A DNA stretch of 64,000 bases, from contig JAXHMK010000010.1 in the NCBI GenBank assembly GCA_034521495.1, positions 248,001-312,000 on the forward strand, written 5' to 3'. The position numbers and the translations under genes were made by a program. The notes below the pieces were generated by a model. The model did not search any database, was not told the DNA's origin, and saw nothing but the letters and a program-made list of their open reading frames with translations. Positions within the stretch are counted from its first letter, which is position 1. Every line of letters starts with the position of its first letter. The DNA is from Balneolaceae bacterium (GTDB lineage Bacteria > Bacteroidota > Rhodothermia > Balneolales > Balneolaceae). Shown in pieces: positions 24,546 through 32,869 of the stretch.

Positions 24546-25766
24546 CTATACTTCTATAATGATCAGGGTGGCATCGTCTTCAAACCTATCCGCATGATCG
24601 GTTTCACGGACCTCACTAAAAATATTTTTTGATAATTCTTCAGAGCTCTTAAATGGTTCTTGAATGGAGCTATAAATAATCTGTTCAAAAAAATCAGCGT
24701 CCCGGATTTCCGAATCTTTATCCCGGGTTTCAATTAAGCCATCTGAATATAGAAGCAGCAAATCTCCCTCTTTTACTGAGAATTGAAGATCTTCATATTC
24801 TGCTTTATCAACCAACCCCAATCCTAAGCCTTTCTTGTGTCGGTATTCTAATTTGCTTTCTTCTGTTTTAAAATGAAGCACAGGCAGATGACCGGCGTTG
24901 CACAATTCAGCTTTTTGAGAAGATAAATCAAACTTAAGCAGGCTCATTGTAGCGTACATGGCCCGATCTGATTGCTTTAGAAACATACCGTTTAATGCTT
25001 TTATGATCTTCGACGGATTATGATTGTATTCCAGGTGGGTTTGCAAAGCACTTTTTGTCATGGACATCAACAAACCGGCTCCAAAACTATGCCCCGATAC
25101 ATCACCAATACAAGCGAAAAGAGTATCGCCATGGCGGGAAAGCTCGAAAAAATCTCCACCCAACTCATTGGCCGGAACAGAAGTGGCGTAGGCATTTGAA
25201 GAATTGTATTCAATCTCTACATCCTCAAGAATTCTTTCCTGAACCTCCGTTGCAAATCGAACATCGGCTTCGATGGCTGCTTTTTTTGTATAAATGGCTC
25301 TGGATGCTTTCAGTATGAGAGACATTCCCATGTAGGTCCATACAAATACACCAAACCCTATGCCTATACTGATATAAAGAGTGCTTAATTGACGCAATCC
25401 GGATTCAGGGATAAAAACTTTGGTACCGATAACATAGCCCCCATAACCACAAATAATTGCAAAGGGTATAAATAACCAGGGGAAAAAACGCTTAAATAGT
25501 TTCCGGGTTTTAGGATACATATAGGCACTCGTTTCAAGAATAATAGCTGTATAAAAAAGAAGACTTATGCTCCATACCTCGAGTGTATAAGCATCTCCCC
25601 AGTATTCCCGAAAGAACAAAACCACGATAAGAACCGGCAGAAAGTGAATCATCATATGTGCAAAGATGATGCTCCGCCTGTATTTGGGATCAATGTCATA
25701 AAACGCCTCCAGGTCTGCATCACGGTAGAGGCTGAACTGGATATATTTATTATTGAAAAGACTCAT
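24546..25766 (-). CDS. Membrane PP2C/SpoIIE-type serine phosphatase
   Basis: 406 residues. About four hydrophobic segments lie in the first ~165 residues (IIFAHMMIHFLPVLIVVLFF; SLLFYTAIILETSAYMY; RFFPWLFIPFAIICGYGGYV; STLYISIGIGFGVFVWTYMG). They are followed by a short linker with a coiled coil and the SpoIIE domain: NELGGDFFELSRHGDTLFAC, GDVSGHSFGAGLLMSMTKSA, LLLYSDGLIETRD and a final DDATLIIIEV, giving the metal-binding aspartates. Such proteins typically dephosphorylate anti-anti-sigma factors. It directly abuts the upstream membrane gene (stop 25767, start 25766). Confidence 0.9.
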   Translation of the reverse strand: MSLFNNKYIQFSLYRDADLEAFYDIDPKYRRSIIFAHMMIHFLPVLIVVLFFREYWGDAYTLEVWSISLLFYTAIILETSAYMYPKTRKLFKRFFPWLFIPFAIICGYGGYVIGTKVFIPESGLRQLSTLYISIGIGFGVFVWTYMGMSLILKASRAIYTKKAAIEADVRFATEVQERILEDVEIEYNSSNAYATSVPANELGGDFFELSRHGDTLFACIGDVSGHSFGAGLLMSMTKSALQTHLEYNHNPSKIIKALNGMFLKQSDRAMYATMSLLKFDLSSQKAELCNAGHLPVLHFKTEESKLEYRHKKGLGLGLVDKAEYEDLQFSVKEGDLLLLYSDGLIETRDKDSEIRDADFFEQIIYSSIQEPFKSSEELSKNIFSEVRETDHADRFEDDATLIIIEV

Positions 25767-26432
25767 TTAGTCTGGTTTTAATTGGTTTTTAAGTCGGATC
25801 AGTTCCTCTTTATGTGCCGCTATTTCTGATAATGTCCCCTCGAATGTTTGCACGTCAGAAATTTTTGGAAACTGAAGTTTCTGCTTTAAAAAGGAGTATG
25901 ACAGAGTAATTGGAATGTAGTTGAAGAGAAGAATCAGAATCTGGATAAAATCTTTTTGAACTGGTTTAAATCCAAATCGTGAGGCTGTCTTTTTATTTAT
26001 GATATAGGATGTGCCGCGAATCCGAAGATTGTCATGGTTCCGTTCTTCATATTCTGAAATAAGATTTATCAGTCCCAGCAGGTACCCATAGAGAACAAAT
26101 TTTGTACGTTCACGTCTTTTCAGATCCGGAGTGATTGTGTACAGATAATCAAAAAGGGTTCCGCCGTGAACAACGATCTTATTATTTTTTTCTGGTTCTG
26201 TGATAAATAAAGGAGAGTAATAAATAAATTTGCCATTTTTTCTTCCCATCGGCAGATCTATGAACGGAGCAGCTATCAGTAATAAAACGGGTATGAGAAT
26301 ACCTAAGAGGAAAAAACCCGTCAGATATGAAATCACGACAACTATTCCGCTTACAAAAATAAGCAGTGTGCCTGTGGTCCATAAAATACGTTTCTGTTCG
26401 GATGCAGGTTTTTGATAAAATTGATGTGTCAT
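25767..26432 (-). CDS. Membrane protein paired with the SpoIIE phosphatase, unknown function
   Basis: 221 residues from ATG 26432; the longer frame from 26498 would add a 22-residue head. Two adjacent hydrophobic segments near the N-terminus (LLIFVSGIVVVISYLTGFFL; LGILIPVLLLIAAPFIDLPM) and a third near residue 170 (FIQILILLFNYIPITLSY) surround a cytoplasmic-looking region with PLFITEPEKNNKIVVHGG. It ends in a short coiled coil. I do not recognise the family. Immediate translational coupling with the phosphatase suggests the two act together, perhaps as sensor and effector (inference). Confidence 0.7.
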   Translation of the reverse strand: MTHQFYQKPASEQKRILWTTGTLLIFVSGIVVVISYLTGFFLLGILIPVLLLIAAPFIDLPMGRKNGKFIYYSPLFITEPEKNNKIVVHGGTLFDYLYTITPDLKRRERTKFVLYGYLLGLINLISEYEERNHDNLRIRGTSYIINKKTASRFGFKPVQKDFIQILILLFNYIPITLSYSFLKQKLQFPKISDVQTFEGTLSEIAAHKEELIRLKNQLKPD

Positions 26433-26662
26433 TGAAAAAATCTTGACTAATAGCTTATAGAATTTGCCCAAGTTGAGTAAAACCATACAGAACCACAAAT
26501 GTAAGGCAGGTCAGATTTCTGTTCTTTGACCCTTTAGCCGTGAAAGCTAAAGTGCCCAATCTCAGTTTATCAGGTAAAACACTCAGGAGTTATATCAAAC
26601 TGAAAGGGAATTTAGGAACTGAAAAGAGCAATGAATTTAGTGAATCAGTTTTCGGAGTAGAT

Positions 26663-27052
26663 TTATAATATTTCAGCCTCATTCACTTCAATCCAATAAC
26701 CATCGGGATCTTGAAAATAGACCTGGCGGATGCCGTCGGCCCGGGTGGTAATACAATCGCTGATACCCTTCGAGTTATGCTGATTGATATTGTATTTCTT
26801 CAGATGTGAGAGGAAATCATCGAACTTTGTGAGACGCAGTGCCATGTGTACACCCACATGGGTTTTTATCATATCTGAATTTCCCCTTGCTATGTGCAGT
26901 TCCCTGCCTTCACCCATAGAAAACCAACGGATATGCGGTTTTTCTGTGCGATTCTTGATTTCAGTAAAGCCAAGTACGTTTTTGTAAAAATCGGCACTTC
27001 TATCAAGGTCTTTAACTCTGATGGTGTAATGGTCGAAAGTTAAATCAAACAT
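26663..27052 (-). CDS. VOC-superfamily protein (glyoxalase/bleomycin-resistance fold)
   Basis: 129 residues with the paired beta-alpha-beta-beta-beta modules of VOC proteins: FDHYTIRVKDLDRSADFYKN (first metal His), ELHIARGNSD, HVGVHMALRLTKFDDFLSHL and VYFQDPDGYWIEVNEAEIL (last Glu). These match a lactoylglutathione-lyase-like metal site of two His and two Glu. The partner thiol is unknown; with bshC nearby, bacillithiol conjugates are conceivable (speculation). Stands alone; the 164-base gap downstream contains only a CTTTAGC/GCTAAAG hairpin. Confidence 0.85.
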   Translation of the reverse strand: MFDLTFDHYTIRVKDLDRSADFYKNVLGFTEIKNRTEKPHIRWFSMGEGRELHIARGNSDMIKTHVGVHMALRLTKFDDFLSHLKKYNINQHNSKGISDCITTRADGIRQVYFQDPDGYWIEVNEAEIL

Positions 27053-27286
27053 AAGTTCTAACGTTTTTCATTTTTGCTCATCATCTCAAGGTAACGAAAA
27101 AGAGAACTTTATGAAGTGACCTGTGGTCTGAATAGAAGAATTCGCGTCAATATTACAAAAAACCGCTTTTTTTAATTTTTTTTGTAACCTTTTTTGAAAA
27201 CAAGGCGTACCCCAAAACAGATCAAAATCTATTTTGTTCGACTACAAAATCTCACTAAAAAACCCCAATAAAACGGAGATCTATCT

Positions 27287-28036
27287 ATGAAAAAACGAAA
27301 AATCATATCTGTATTCACATGTTTGTTTGTATTTGCAACCTCAACTCTGTTTGCTCAATCGAATAATGAAAGAGGGCTGTTTGAGGCCTTGAAAATGAAC
27401 GATATACGTTCTATTTCTGAATACGTTCAGGAAGGAGTAAATATAAATGCAAAAAATAGTAAAGGTAATACTCCTCTTCATTACGCAATCAGTGATGGTA
27501 ATGAGAAATTGGTCAATCATCTGATAGAACTCGGTGCAAATGTTAACGAAATGAATGCGAATCATAACACTCCGTTAACAATTGCAATTATCAGAGATAG
27601 AAATGAGATTGTAGATATTCTTTTGAGGGCTGGTGCAAATCCCAATTTAGGCAACTCAGATAAGATGACAGCCACCCATGTAGCTGCTTTAAATGGCAAT
27701 TATGATGCGATGACGTCTCTCGTTGCCAATCAGGCAGATATAAATATTATGAGTGAAACGGGTGTAACTCCTCTTATGCTTGCTGCCGCGCGAGGCCATT
27801 ATGATGTAGTTAATTTGTTATTGAGAAATGATGCTAAAGACCTGGTTAATGCAAACGGAGAAAGTGCATTGAAATGGGCTAAGCAAAATGGGCACAATTC
27901 TGTTGCCAAAGTTTTAGCTTCAAAACCAACTATTACAGCTTTAAATCTGACAGACGGAAAGTACAGTGACCTCATACTCATCCTTCCAAACATAGCGGAA
28001 GGTCTGTTCTTTTTGCTCAACTATAATGTCAGATAA
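27287..28036 (+). CDS. Secreted ankyrin-repeat protein
   Basis: 249 residues. A signal peptide (KIISVFTCLFVFATSTLFA, cut before QSNNE) is followed by about five ankyrin repeats with the GxTPLHxAxxxG pattern (KGNTPLHYAISDGNEKLVNH; NHNTPLTIAIIRDRNEIVDI; KMTATHVAALNGNYDAMTSL; GVTPLMLAAARGHYDVVNLL; GESALKWAKQNGHNSVAKVL). The last ~26 residues (DLILILPNIAEGLFFLLN) are encoded by the start of a segment duplicated at 28838, so the present C-terminus may not be the original one. GGAG precedes the ATG. Binding target unknown; export to the periplasm is likely. Confidence 0.87.
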   Translation: MKKRKIISVFTCLFVFATSTLFAQSNNERGLFEALKMNDIRSISEYVQEGVNINAKNSKGNTPLHYAISDGNEKLVNHLIELGANVNEMNANHNTPLTIAIIRDRNEIVDILLRAGANPNLGNSDKMTATHVAALNGNYDAMTSLVANQADINIMSETGVTPLMLAAARGHYDVVNLLLRNDAKDLVNANGESALKWAKQNGHNSVAKVLASKPTITALNLTDGKYSDLILILPNIAEGLFFLLNYNVR

Positions 28037-28140
28037 AAGGCTTCTCCTGTTGCGGGGGAAGCCTTTTTAAATTTACTCAACATCGCCCATTAATTTTTTA
28101 ACGGGGGGTGCTGCTAAAAGGGCCACAATTCCACCACCAC
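27968..28140. repeat. Duplicated segment, copy 1 (ankyrin 3' end, terminator, remnant of POT 3' end)
   Basis: It matches 28838-29008 nearly base for base up to AGGCTT, then with scattered changes. On the minus strand its far end encodes the last 22 residues of the POT transporter with only I-to-V and R-to-K changes, ending in LMGDVE and a stop. Most other differences are synonymous, so this was once coding. The RAYT gene lies between the two copies. Confidence 0.85.
28034..28068. terminator. Terminator after ankyrin gene
   Basis: AAAAGGCTTC and GGAAGCCTTTTT form a stem of about nine pairs round a GC-rich loop, with T-runs on both strands. A second, slightly changed copy is at 28904-28937, behind the POT gene. 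Confidence 0.8.
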
Positions 28141-28150
28141 CATTATTACT

Positions 28151-28830
28151 GGCGCAAGTTTGTAACTTGTGCCAACATTTGTTTAATCAATATTGTATAA
28201 GTTCTAACTCTATTTCACCTGAAAGTCCTGCATACTGACTTGCACTGCTATTTATCCAATCTTGCGGCTTTTCAACAAAACCCGCTTTGACCGGATTCAT
28301 ATGCAAATATTCCAAACGGTCATTAATCATTTCATTCGTTGAAAGTTCTATGGGATGATTGTGTTGCTGCCAAAATTGATAATCACTGTTATTAGAATTC
28401 TTATCTCCTTCTCGCTTGAACATCCACAACAACCAGTTTTTTCTACTTTCCCGGGGATTTTCCCGGATACTCCGGATTAATTTTTTGGATGTGAATTTTT
28501 TCATATCCCGAATAATATCTTGAAGCTGATTTGTTTCAGATCTGATAATCAGATGTATATGGTTGGTCATAATGCACCACGCATTCAAAATTAAACCTTT
28601 TTCACTGATACAATAGGATAGGCTATTTATTACAATCTCGGAGTATTCACTTCTGGTAAATAAGTCGATCCAATTGACAACTGAAAAGCTGACAAAATGG
28701 GGTATTTCTGAATGATAGACTTTGTATTTTCGACTCATCTCGATTGATTATTATTACAAAATTTTGAATTGGTACAATGATGATAATAAACGTATAGAAT
28801 TGAAATGGCACAAGTTGCAAACTTGCGCCA
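28151..28830 (-). mobile_element. RAYT transposase unit with REP-like terminal hairpins
   Basis: GGCGCAAGTT-TGT-AACTTGTGCC (28151-28173) and GGCACAAGTT-GCA-AACTTGCGCC (28807-28829) are each ten-pair hairpins with three-base loops, and they are also inverted copies of one another. They flank a Y1 transposase gene, as REP sequences flank RAYT genes. The unit replaces or interrupts the region between the duplicated segments. Confidence 0.8.
28187..28738 (-). CDS. REP-associated tyrosine transposase (RAYT, Y1 family)
   Basis: 183 residues. The HUH metal motif is HIHLIIRS in CIMTNHIHLIIRSETNQ, and the catalytic Tyr lies in NDRLEYLHMNPVKAGFVEKP, the most conserved RAYT block. WQQHNHPIELSTNEM is also typical. 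The gene is intact with an ATG start. Such enzymes process REP hairpins as single strands; those at 28151 and 28807 are its probable substrates. It sits between two copies of a duplicated 170-bp segment, in the same orientation as the POT gene. Confidence 0.93.
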   Translation of the reverse strand: MSRKYKVYHSEIPHFVSFSVVNWIDLFTRSEYSEIVINSLSYCISEKGLILNAWCIMTNHIHLIIRSETNQLQDIIRDMKKFTSKKLIRSIRENPRESRKNWLLWMFKREGDKNSNNSDYQFWQQHNHPIELSTNEMINDRLEYLHMNPVKAGFVEKPQDWINSSASQYAGLSGEIELELIQY

Positions 28831-28837
28831 GTTTTGA

Positions 28838-29008
28838 GACCTCACACCCATCCTTCCAAACATAGCGGAAGGTCTGTTCTTTTTGCTCAACTATAATGTC
28901 AGATAAAAGGCTTCCTTGTTGCGGGGAGGCCTTTTTTATTTATTCAACATCTCCCATCAGTTTGCGAATGGGCGGTGCTGCTAAAAGGGCCACAATTCCA
29001 CCACCACC
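28838..29008. repeat. Duplicated segment, copy 2 (includes true 3' end of POT gene)
   Basis: Direct repeat of 27968-28140, offset by 870 bases. It contains the CCTTCC/GGAAGG hairpin, the terminator at 28904-28937 and the last 23 codons of the transporter gene on the minus strand. It begins eight bases after the right REP-like hairpin. Confidence 0.85.
28904..28937. terminator. Terminator after POT transporter gene
   Basis: AAAAGGCTTCC and GGAGGCCTTTTTT form a stem with a TTGTTGCG loop. Read on the minus strand it follows the POT stop directly; the plus-strand T-run also makes it usable in that direction. Confidence 0.7.
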
Positions 29009-30619
29009 TACGATTAATGCTACACTCCAGAAGAGGCTATCAGGGGAGAGGGTCTCCAGTTGACCAGCCAGCAGCCCTGCGAAAAGATTTCCAAGTGCGG
29101 CAGCTACAAACCAGATTCCCATCATCTGACTGACGCGTGATTTCGGAGCCAGCTTTGTCATAGAAGACAGTCCAACAGGGGAGAGGCATAATTCACCAGC
29201 AGTATGGAGAAAATAGGTAACAACCAGCCATGCCGGTGAGACCAAACTGGTAGCAGAGGCATTTGCGGCTCCCCAGGAAAGAACAAAAAATCCGGCGGAG
29301 AGGCCTAAAAGTCCCAATCCAAATTTTACCGGGATGGATGGATTGGCATTTCGTGCGGCAAGCCAGGTCCACATAAAGCCAAAAATGGGAGCAAAGATCA
29401 CTATAAATAGTGGATTGATGAGCTGTAGTGTACTTGCGGGAATTTCCCAGCCAATACCGATTTTATAGAACATCCAGAAAATAAAAAGAAGTACACCAAC
29501 AGATGAAAATCCAATAACAACTTTTGCAACTTTCCATACATTCTCGTTCTTAATGACCCGATAGGAGGCATAGAATGTGGGAACAGCCAGTATCAGGGTA
29601 ATCAGAATTGCCCCCCAGTTAGATAGAAATGAATTCGGCCCAAAAGAACGATCGGTTAAATCAGCAGCAAAAAGATTCAGGGATGAACCGGCCTGCTCAA
29701 AACCACTCCAGAAAAGTGCAGCCAGAATAAAGAGCCAAAAAATGACTCCCAATCGCTTTTTCTCCTCAGTAGTGTGACCCCCAAAGAATATTATATATCC
29801 AAAGAAACCGACTGTAATTGCTACGGCAGCATATCCAAGATAGCCGGCCATAGCGGTTAGAGTTACAGTTATTGTCCCGGAGGTGACAAGAAATAGAAAA
29901 ACAAGAATAAGCGCAGCAATGACTGAAATTCCGCTATAGAATCGCCTGCTCCGTTTGTTGATAACCTCTTCAGGCTCACCGGTTTTCAAATCACCGGCGT
30001 TGCCGAGATATTTACCACCAATTTTATAGGAGATCAGCCCCAAAACCATTCCAAAACCTGCGAGGGAAAATCCGTAGTGCCAGTTGTATCCTTCCCCAAG
30101 AAGGCCGCAAAGAAGAGGACCCAAGATAGCACCGAAATTTATACCCATGTAGAAGATAGAGAACCCGGCATCTCTTCGGGCTCCACCTTCGGGGTACAGA
30201 TCCCCAACCATGGAACTAACATTGGGCTTCAGTAAACCGGTTCCAAGTACAATCAGTGCCAAACCAACGTAAAAGAATTCAATAGTAGGAATGGCCATAC
30301 TAAAGTGGCCCGCGGCAATAATACAACCACCTACAAAAACCGCTTTTCGTTGCCCCCACATTTTGTCGGCCACCCAGCCGCCGGGGAGAGAAAGCACGTA
30401 CACAAAAAATGTATAGAGACCATAAATTGCGGTCGCTTTACCAACACTAAAACCCAGGCCGGGATTGGCTGTTATCGTTTCTGTCGTCATATAAAGAACC
30501 AACAGAGCCCGCATTCCATAGTAACTGAAACGTTCCCAAAGTTCTGTAAAGAAAAGGGTGGATAGTCCGCGTGGATGCCCAAAGAAGTCGTTTTGAGAGG
30601 CTTGTGTAGCGTCTGACAT
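28940..30619 (-). CDS. POT/PTR2-family proton-dependent peptide transporter
   Basis: 559 residues with about 14 membrane helices, as in bacterial POT members. The first helix holds ELWERFSYYGMRALLVLYMT (the ExxER proton-coupling motif), and the PTR2 signatures FSIFYMGINFGAILGPLLCG and GTGLLKPNVSSMVGDLYPEG are both present. It probably imports di- and tripeptides. The final residues are repeated as a remnant at 28071-28140. It is transcribed alone, with a terminator overlapping the duplicated segment. Confidence 0.95.
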   Translation of the reverse strand: MSDATQASQNDFFGHPRGLSTLFFTELWERFSYYGMRALLVLYMTTETITANPGLGFSVGKATAIYGLYTFFVYVLSLPGGWVADKMWGQRKAVFVGGCIIAAGHFSMAIPTIEFFYVGLALIVLGTGLLKPNVSSMVGDLYPEGGARRDAGFSIFYMGINFGAILGPLLCGLLGEGYNWHYGFSLAGFGMVLGLISYKIGGKYLGNAGDLKTGEPEEVINKRSRRFYSGISVIAALILVFLFLVTSGTITVTLTAMAGYLGYAAVAITVGFFGYIIFFGGHTTEEKKRLGVIFWLFILAALFWSGFEQAGSSLNLFAADLTDRSFGPNSFLSNWGAILITLILAVPTFYASYRVIKNENVWKVAKVVIGFSSVGVLLFIFWMFYKIGIGWEIPASTLQLINPLFIVIFAPIFGFMWTWLAARNANPSIPVKFGLGLLGLSAGFFVLSWGAANASATSLVSPAWLVVTYFLHTAGELCLSPVGLSSMTKLAPKSRVSQMMGIWFVAAALGNLFAGLLAGQLETLSPDSLFWSVALIVGGGGIVALLAAPPIRKLMGDVE

Positions 30620-30787
30620 AATAGGTGGTTGTTTACTTGTTCAAATGAATCCTGAAATAAAGGATGATACCTAAAGAGCTACTTCGTTGCAAGGATTGAT
30701 TCGTACAGACCCGTTTATGGAATAGGTGTTAAATAGATTCTATGTGTATGTAAGAGTGATCACCCTTTTAAAATTTTTAATTAAAAA

Positions 30788-31213
30788 ATGAAACAGACTC
30801 CGCTTATATGTACCCTGATGATTCTCTCATCGTGTTCTTTAACGGATGGTAATGAATCACGCCAAATAGAATTAGATCGGCATTGGGAACTTATTGAGTT
30901 GGTGAGCAGTACCGGGGAAACACTACCGACATATGATTATGAAGTACATACATTGCGATTTACAAATAAATCTGAGTTTAAAGGGGAAGTTTCGTGTAAC
31001 AATTATGGAGGGAAGTATGAAGCCAGGAAGAATGGGGAAATTGAAATATCCGGGATTTTTGTGACAGAGGTGTTTTGCCGTCAGCCCTCGCTGGGAGATA
31101 AATTTGTGCAAGCTTTAACTCAGGTAAATAGATTTGAGAGAGAGGCAGGTCAACTGATTTTGTTTTATGGAAAAAAGGGAAAATTTATATCTTCAGAGAG
31201 ACTTGAACATTGA
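30788..31213 (+). CDS. META-domain lipoprotein
   Basis: 141 residues. The N-terminus MKQTPLICTLMILSSCSLTD is a short lipoprotein signal with lipobox LSSC. The META domain follows: HWELIELVSSTGETLP, FKGEVSCNNYGGKYEA (the CNxxxGxY motif) and VFCRQPSLGDKFVQALTQV. META proteins are often heat-shock or envelope-linked (HslJ) with unknown biochemistry. It lies 14 bases before the cyclase gene, so the two probably share a transcript. Confidence 0.85.
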   Translation: MKQTPLICTLMILSSCSLTDGNESRQIELDRHWELIELVSSTGETLPTYDYEVHTLRFTNKSEFKGEVSCNNYGGKYEARKNGEIEISGIFVTEVFCRQPSLGDKFVQALTQVNRFEREAGQLILFYGKKGKFISSERLEH

Positions 31214-31227
31214 TTACGCTTTTATAA

Positions 31228-31812
31228 ATGAGCATGGCGCCCGAGGAAAAGTATGGAACGGTTCTTTTTTGCGACATAAGAAATTTTACCTCTCTTTTTG
31301 ATGACAGAGATCCTATTGAAGCGGCCATTTTTGCAAAAAATGTATTAGCAAAGATGGGACGGGTAGTAGAAGATAACCGCGGCATTGTGGATCAATTTAC
31401 CGGGGATGGCTTTTTTGCACATTATGGGTTTGAAAAAGAAGTAGAAAACCATGCTGAACATGCTTGTCAGACTGTTGTAGACCTCAGAAAAACTCTCACC
31501 GATATCAATAATATGAGATATTTTGATATTCAGATGATGATAAATGTTGGCATTGGTATTCATACAGGTGAAGCTGCATACTGTGAAATTTCAACTGAAA
31601 ATTTCAAGCAGACAACTGTGATGGGTGATACAGTTAATACGGCTTCCAGAATAGGAGATCTGACAAAATATTTTATCGTAGATACACTTGTTTCTAAAGA
31701 AACATATGATCTTGTAAAGGATAAATTTATGTTCCAGAAACTGCATGAAAAAAATATCCGGGGAAAGAAGAACTCCATCCACACATACTGGTTATTACCT
31801 CTAAATTTATAA
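31228..31812 (+). CDS. Stand-alone class III adenylate/guanylate cyclase
   Basis: 194 residues, just the catalytic domain. Metal ligands are visible in LFCDIRNFTSLFDD (first Asp) and VDQFTGDGFFAHYG (second Asp in GDG), and the transition-state region in VMGDTVNTASRIGDLTKYF (Asn and Arg). Substrate-selecting residues appear as the Lys/Thr-like positions, so ATP or GTP cannot be decided. There is no membrane, HAMP, PAS or response-regulator part, so any control must come from partners: the META lipoprotein upstream and the 102-residue acidic protein 10 bases downstream. Confidence 0.88.
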   Translation: MSMAPEEKYGTVLFCDIRNFTSLFDDRDPIEAAIFAKNVLAKMGRVVEDNRGIVDQFTGDGFFAHYGFEKEVENHAEHACQTVVDLRKTLTDINNMRYFDIQMMINVGIGIHTGEAAYCEISTENFKQTTVMGDTVNTASRIGDLTKYFIVDTLVSKETYDLVKDKFMFQKLHEKNIRGKKNSIHTYWLLPLNL

Positions 31813-31822
31813 ATCATTTATT

Positions 31823-32131
31823 ATGAAAATTACAGTACAAGACGGAATGCAAATCAATGAAGAGGCGATCGAGAAATTAGAGAATCATGCAGATATGATT
31901 GACTGTGAATGTCCTCATAAGTTGATAGAAATTTTAAAAGTTGTACGAGATTTTGAAGAGTATACTGATGAGTGTATCGAAAAATACCCTGAGGATGAGG
32001 AAACTCACAGGTGGTTGAAATCATCCGCTCTTAATATCGATCAACTGCTTTCAACCACACTAATTCAACTGGCAAGAATTGAAGGATTTATTGATGAGAA
32101 CAATGAGTTTATAGACAGAGATGAAAAATGA
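31823..32131 (+). CDS. Small acidic protein next to cyclase, unknown function
   Basis: 102 residues, strongly acidic, mostly helical: INEEAIEKLENHADMIDCEC, PHKLIEILKVVRDFEEYTDE, CIEKYPEDEETHRWLKSSAL, NIDQLLSTTLIQLARIEGFI. A cysteine pair sits as DCECPH and a third as DECIEKYP. No family is recognised. It starts 10 bases after the cyclase stop and is surely co-transcribed, which makes it a candidate regulator or partner of the cyclase (inference). It ends three bases before the convergent aminoacylase remnant. Confidence 0.7.
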   Translation: MKITVQDGMQINEEAIEKLENHADMIDCECPHKLIEILKVVRDFEEYTDECIEKYPEDEETHRWLKSSALNIDQLLSTTLIQLARIEGFIDENNEFIDRDEK

Positions 32132-32134
32132 GTT

Positions 32135-32722
32135 TCAATCTGTGCGCACCTGATATCCCGGTCCCCGAACAACCTGACCCGGCATAGCTCCGGTATGCTC
32201 TCCGTTTTCAGGACCTGAACTCCATTCACAAAAACATGCTCCACTCCTGTAGCCAGTTGGTAGGGTTCCTGGAAGGTGGCATGATCCTGGATCGTCTCGG
32301 GATTAAAAATTACCACATCTGCAAAATAACCGGGTTCAAGTTTGCCTCTTTTTTCTATTTTCAGGTTTGATGCCGGGAGTGATGTGAGCTTTCGAATCGC
32401 TTCTTCGAGGGAAATGACCTGCTCTTCGCGAACATATTTGGCCAATAATCTTGCAAAAGTAAACATTCGCCTAAATCGGTATATTGATAAACCCGGGATC
32501 GATCACCATTCCTTCGGCATCAATTAGTGTGTCGGCCATGGTATTAGAAAGGCCGCCGATAGCAGTTATTGTAACTGCATTGATAGGCAAGGTCTCCAAA
32601 GTAGGACGGTTCGCCTGAGCCGTCTAGATCTTCCCGTTTTGAATGATGAGTTCGTAATGCTGAGTTTCTGAACAGGAAGCAAACAGCCAGGTACTAAACA
32701 GCAAAAAGATTAAATGTTTCAT
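32135..32722 (-). pseudogene. Decayed N-acyl-D-amino-acid deacylase lipoprotein gene
   Basis: The start at 32722 gives a lipoprotein signal (MKHLIFLLFSTWLFASCSET), then HYELIIQNGKI and a stop. Restoring one missing base gives YDGSGEPSYFGDLA, then another shift, NAVTITAIG, DTLIDAEGMVIDPGFIN, the normal amidohydrolase N-terminus. About 350 middle codons are then gone. The C-terminal part resumes as MFTFARLLAKYVREEQVISL, through GKLEPGYFADVVIFNPETIQ, and a last frameshift precedes GAMPGQVVRGPGYQV. Three shifts plus a large deletion show long decay. Confidence 0.85.
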
Positions 32723-32829
32723 GAATGAAAATAAATCACCTTCTCGTAATTATTATTTTCTCTGGTTGCCACTTTTTTTCATTCATTCGTTTGAATTACT
32801 TTCTTTATTACATTCTATTTATAGTTTAT

Positions 32830-32837
32830 TATCTTTG
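32830..32837 (+). promoter_or_regulatory. Possible Bacteroidota-type -7 box before gatB
   Basis: TATCTTTG fits the TAnnTTTG -7 consensus known from Bacteroides and lies 33 bases before the gatB ATG. No TTTG -33 box is found at the usual 17-23 base spacing, so the call is tentative. Confidence 0.3.
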
Positions 32838-32869
32838 AGTTTTATGAATTTATAATTTGAAAATCAGTA

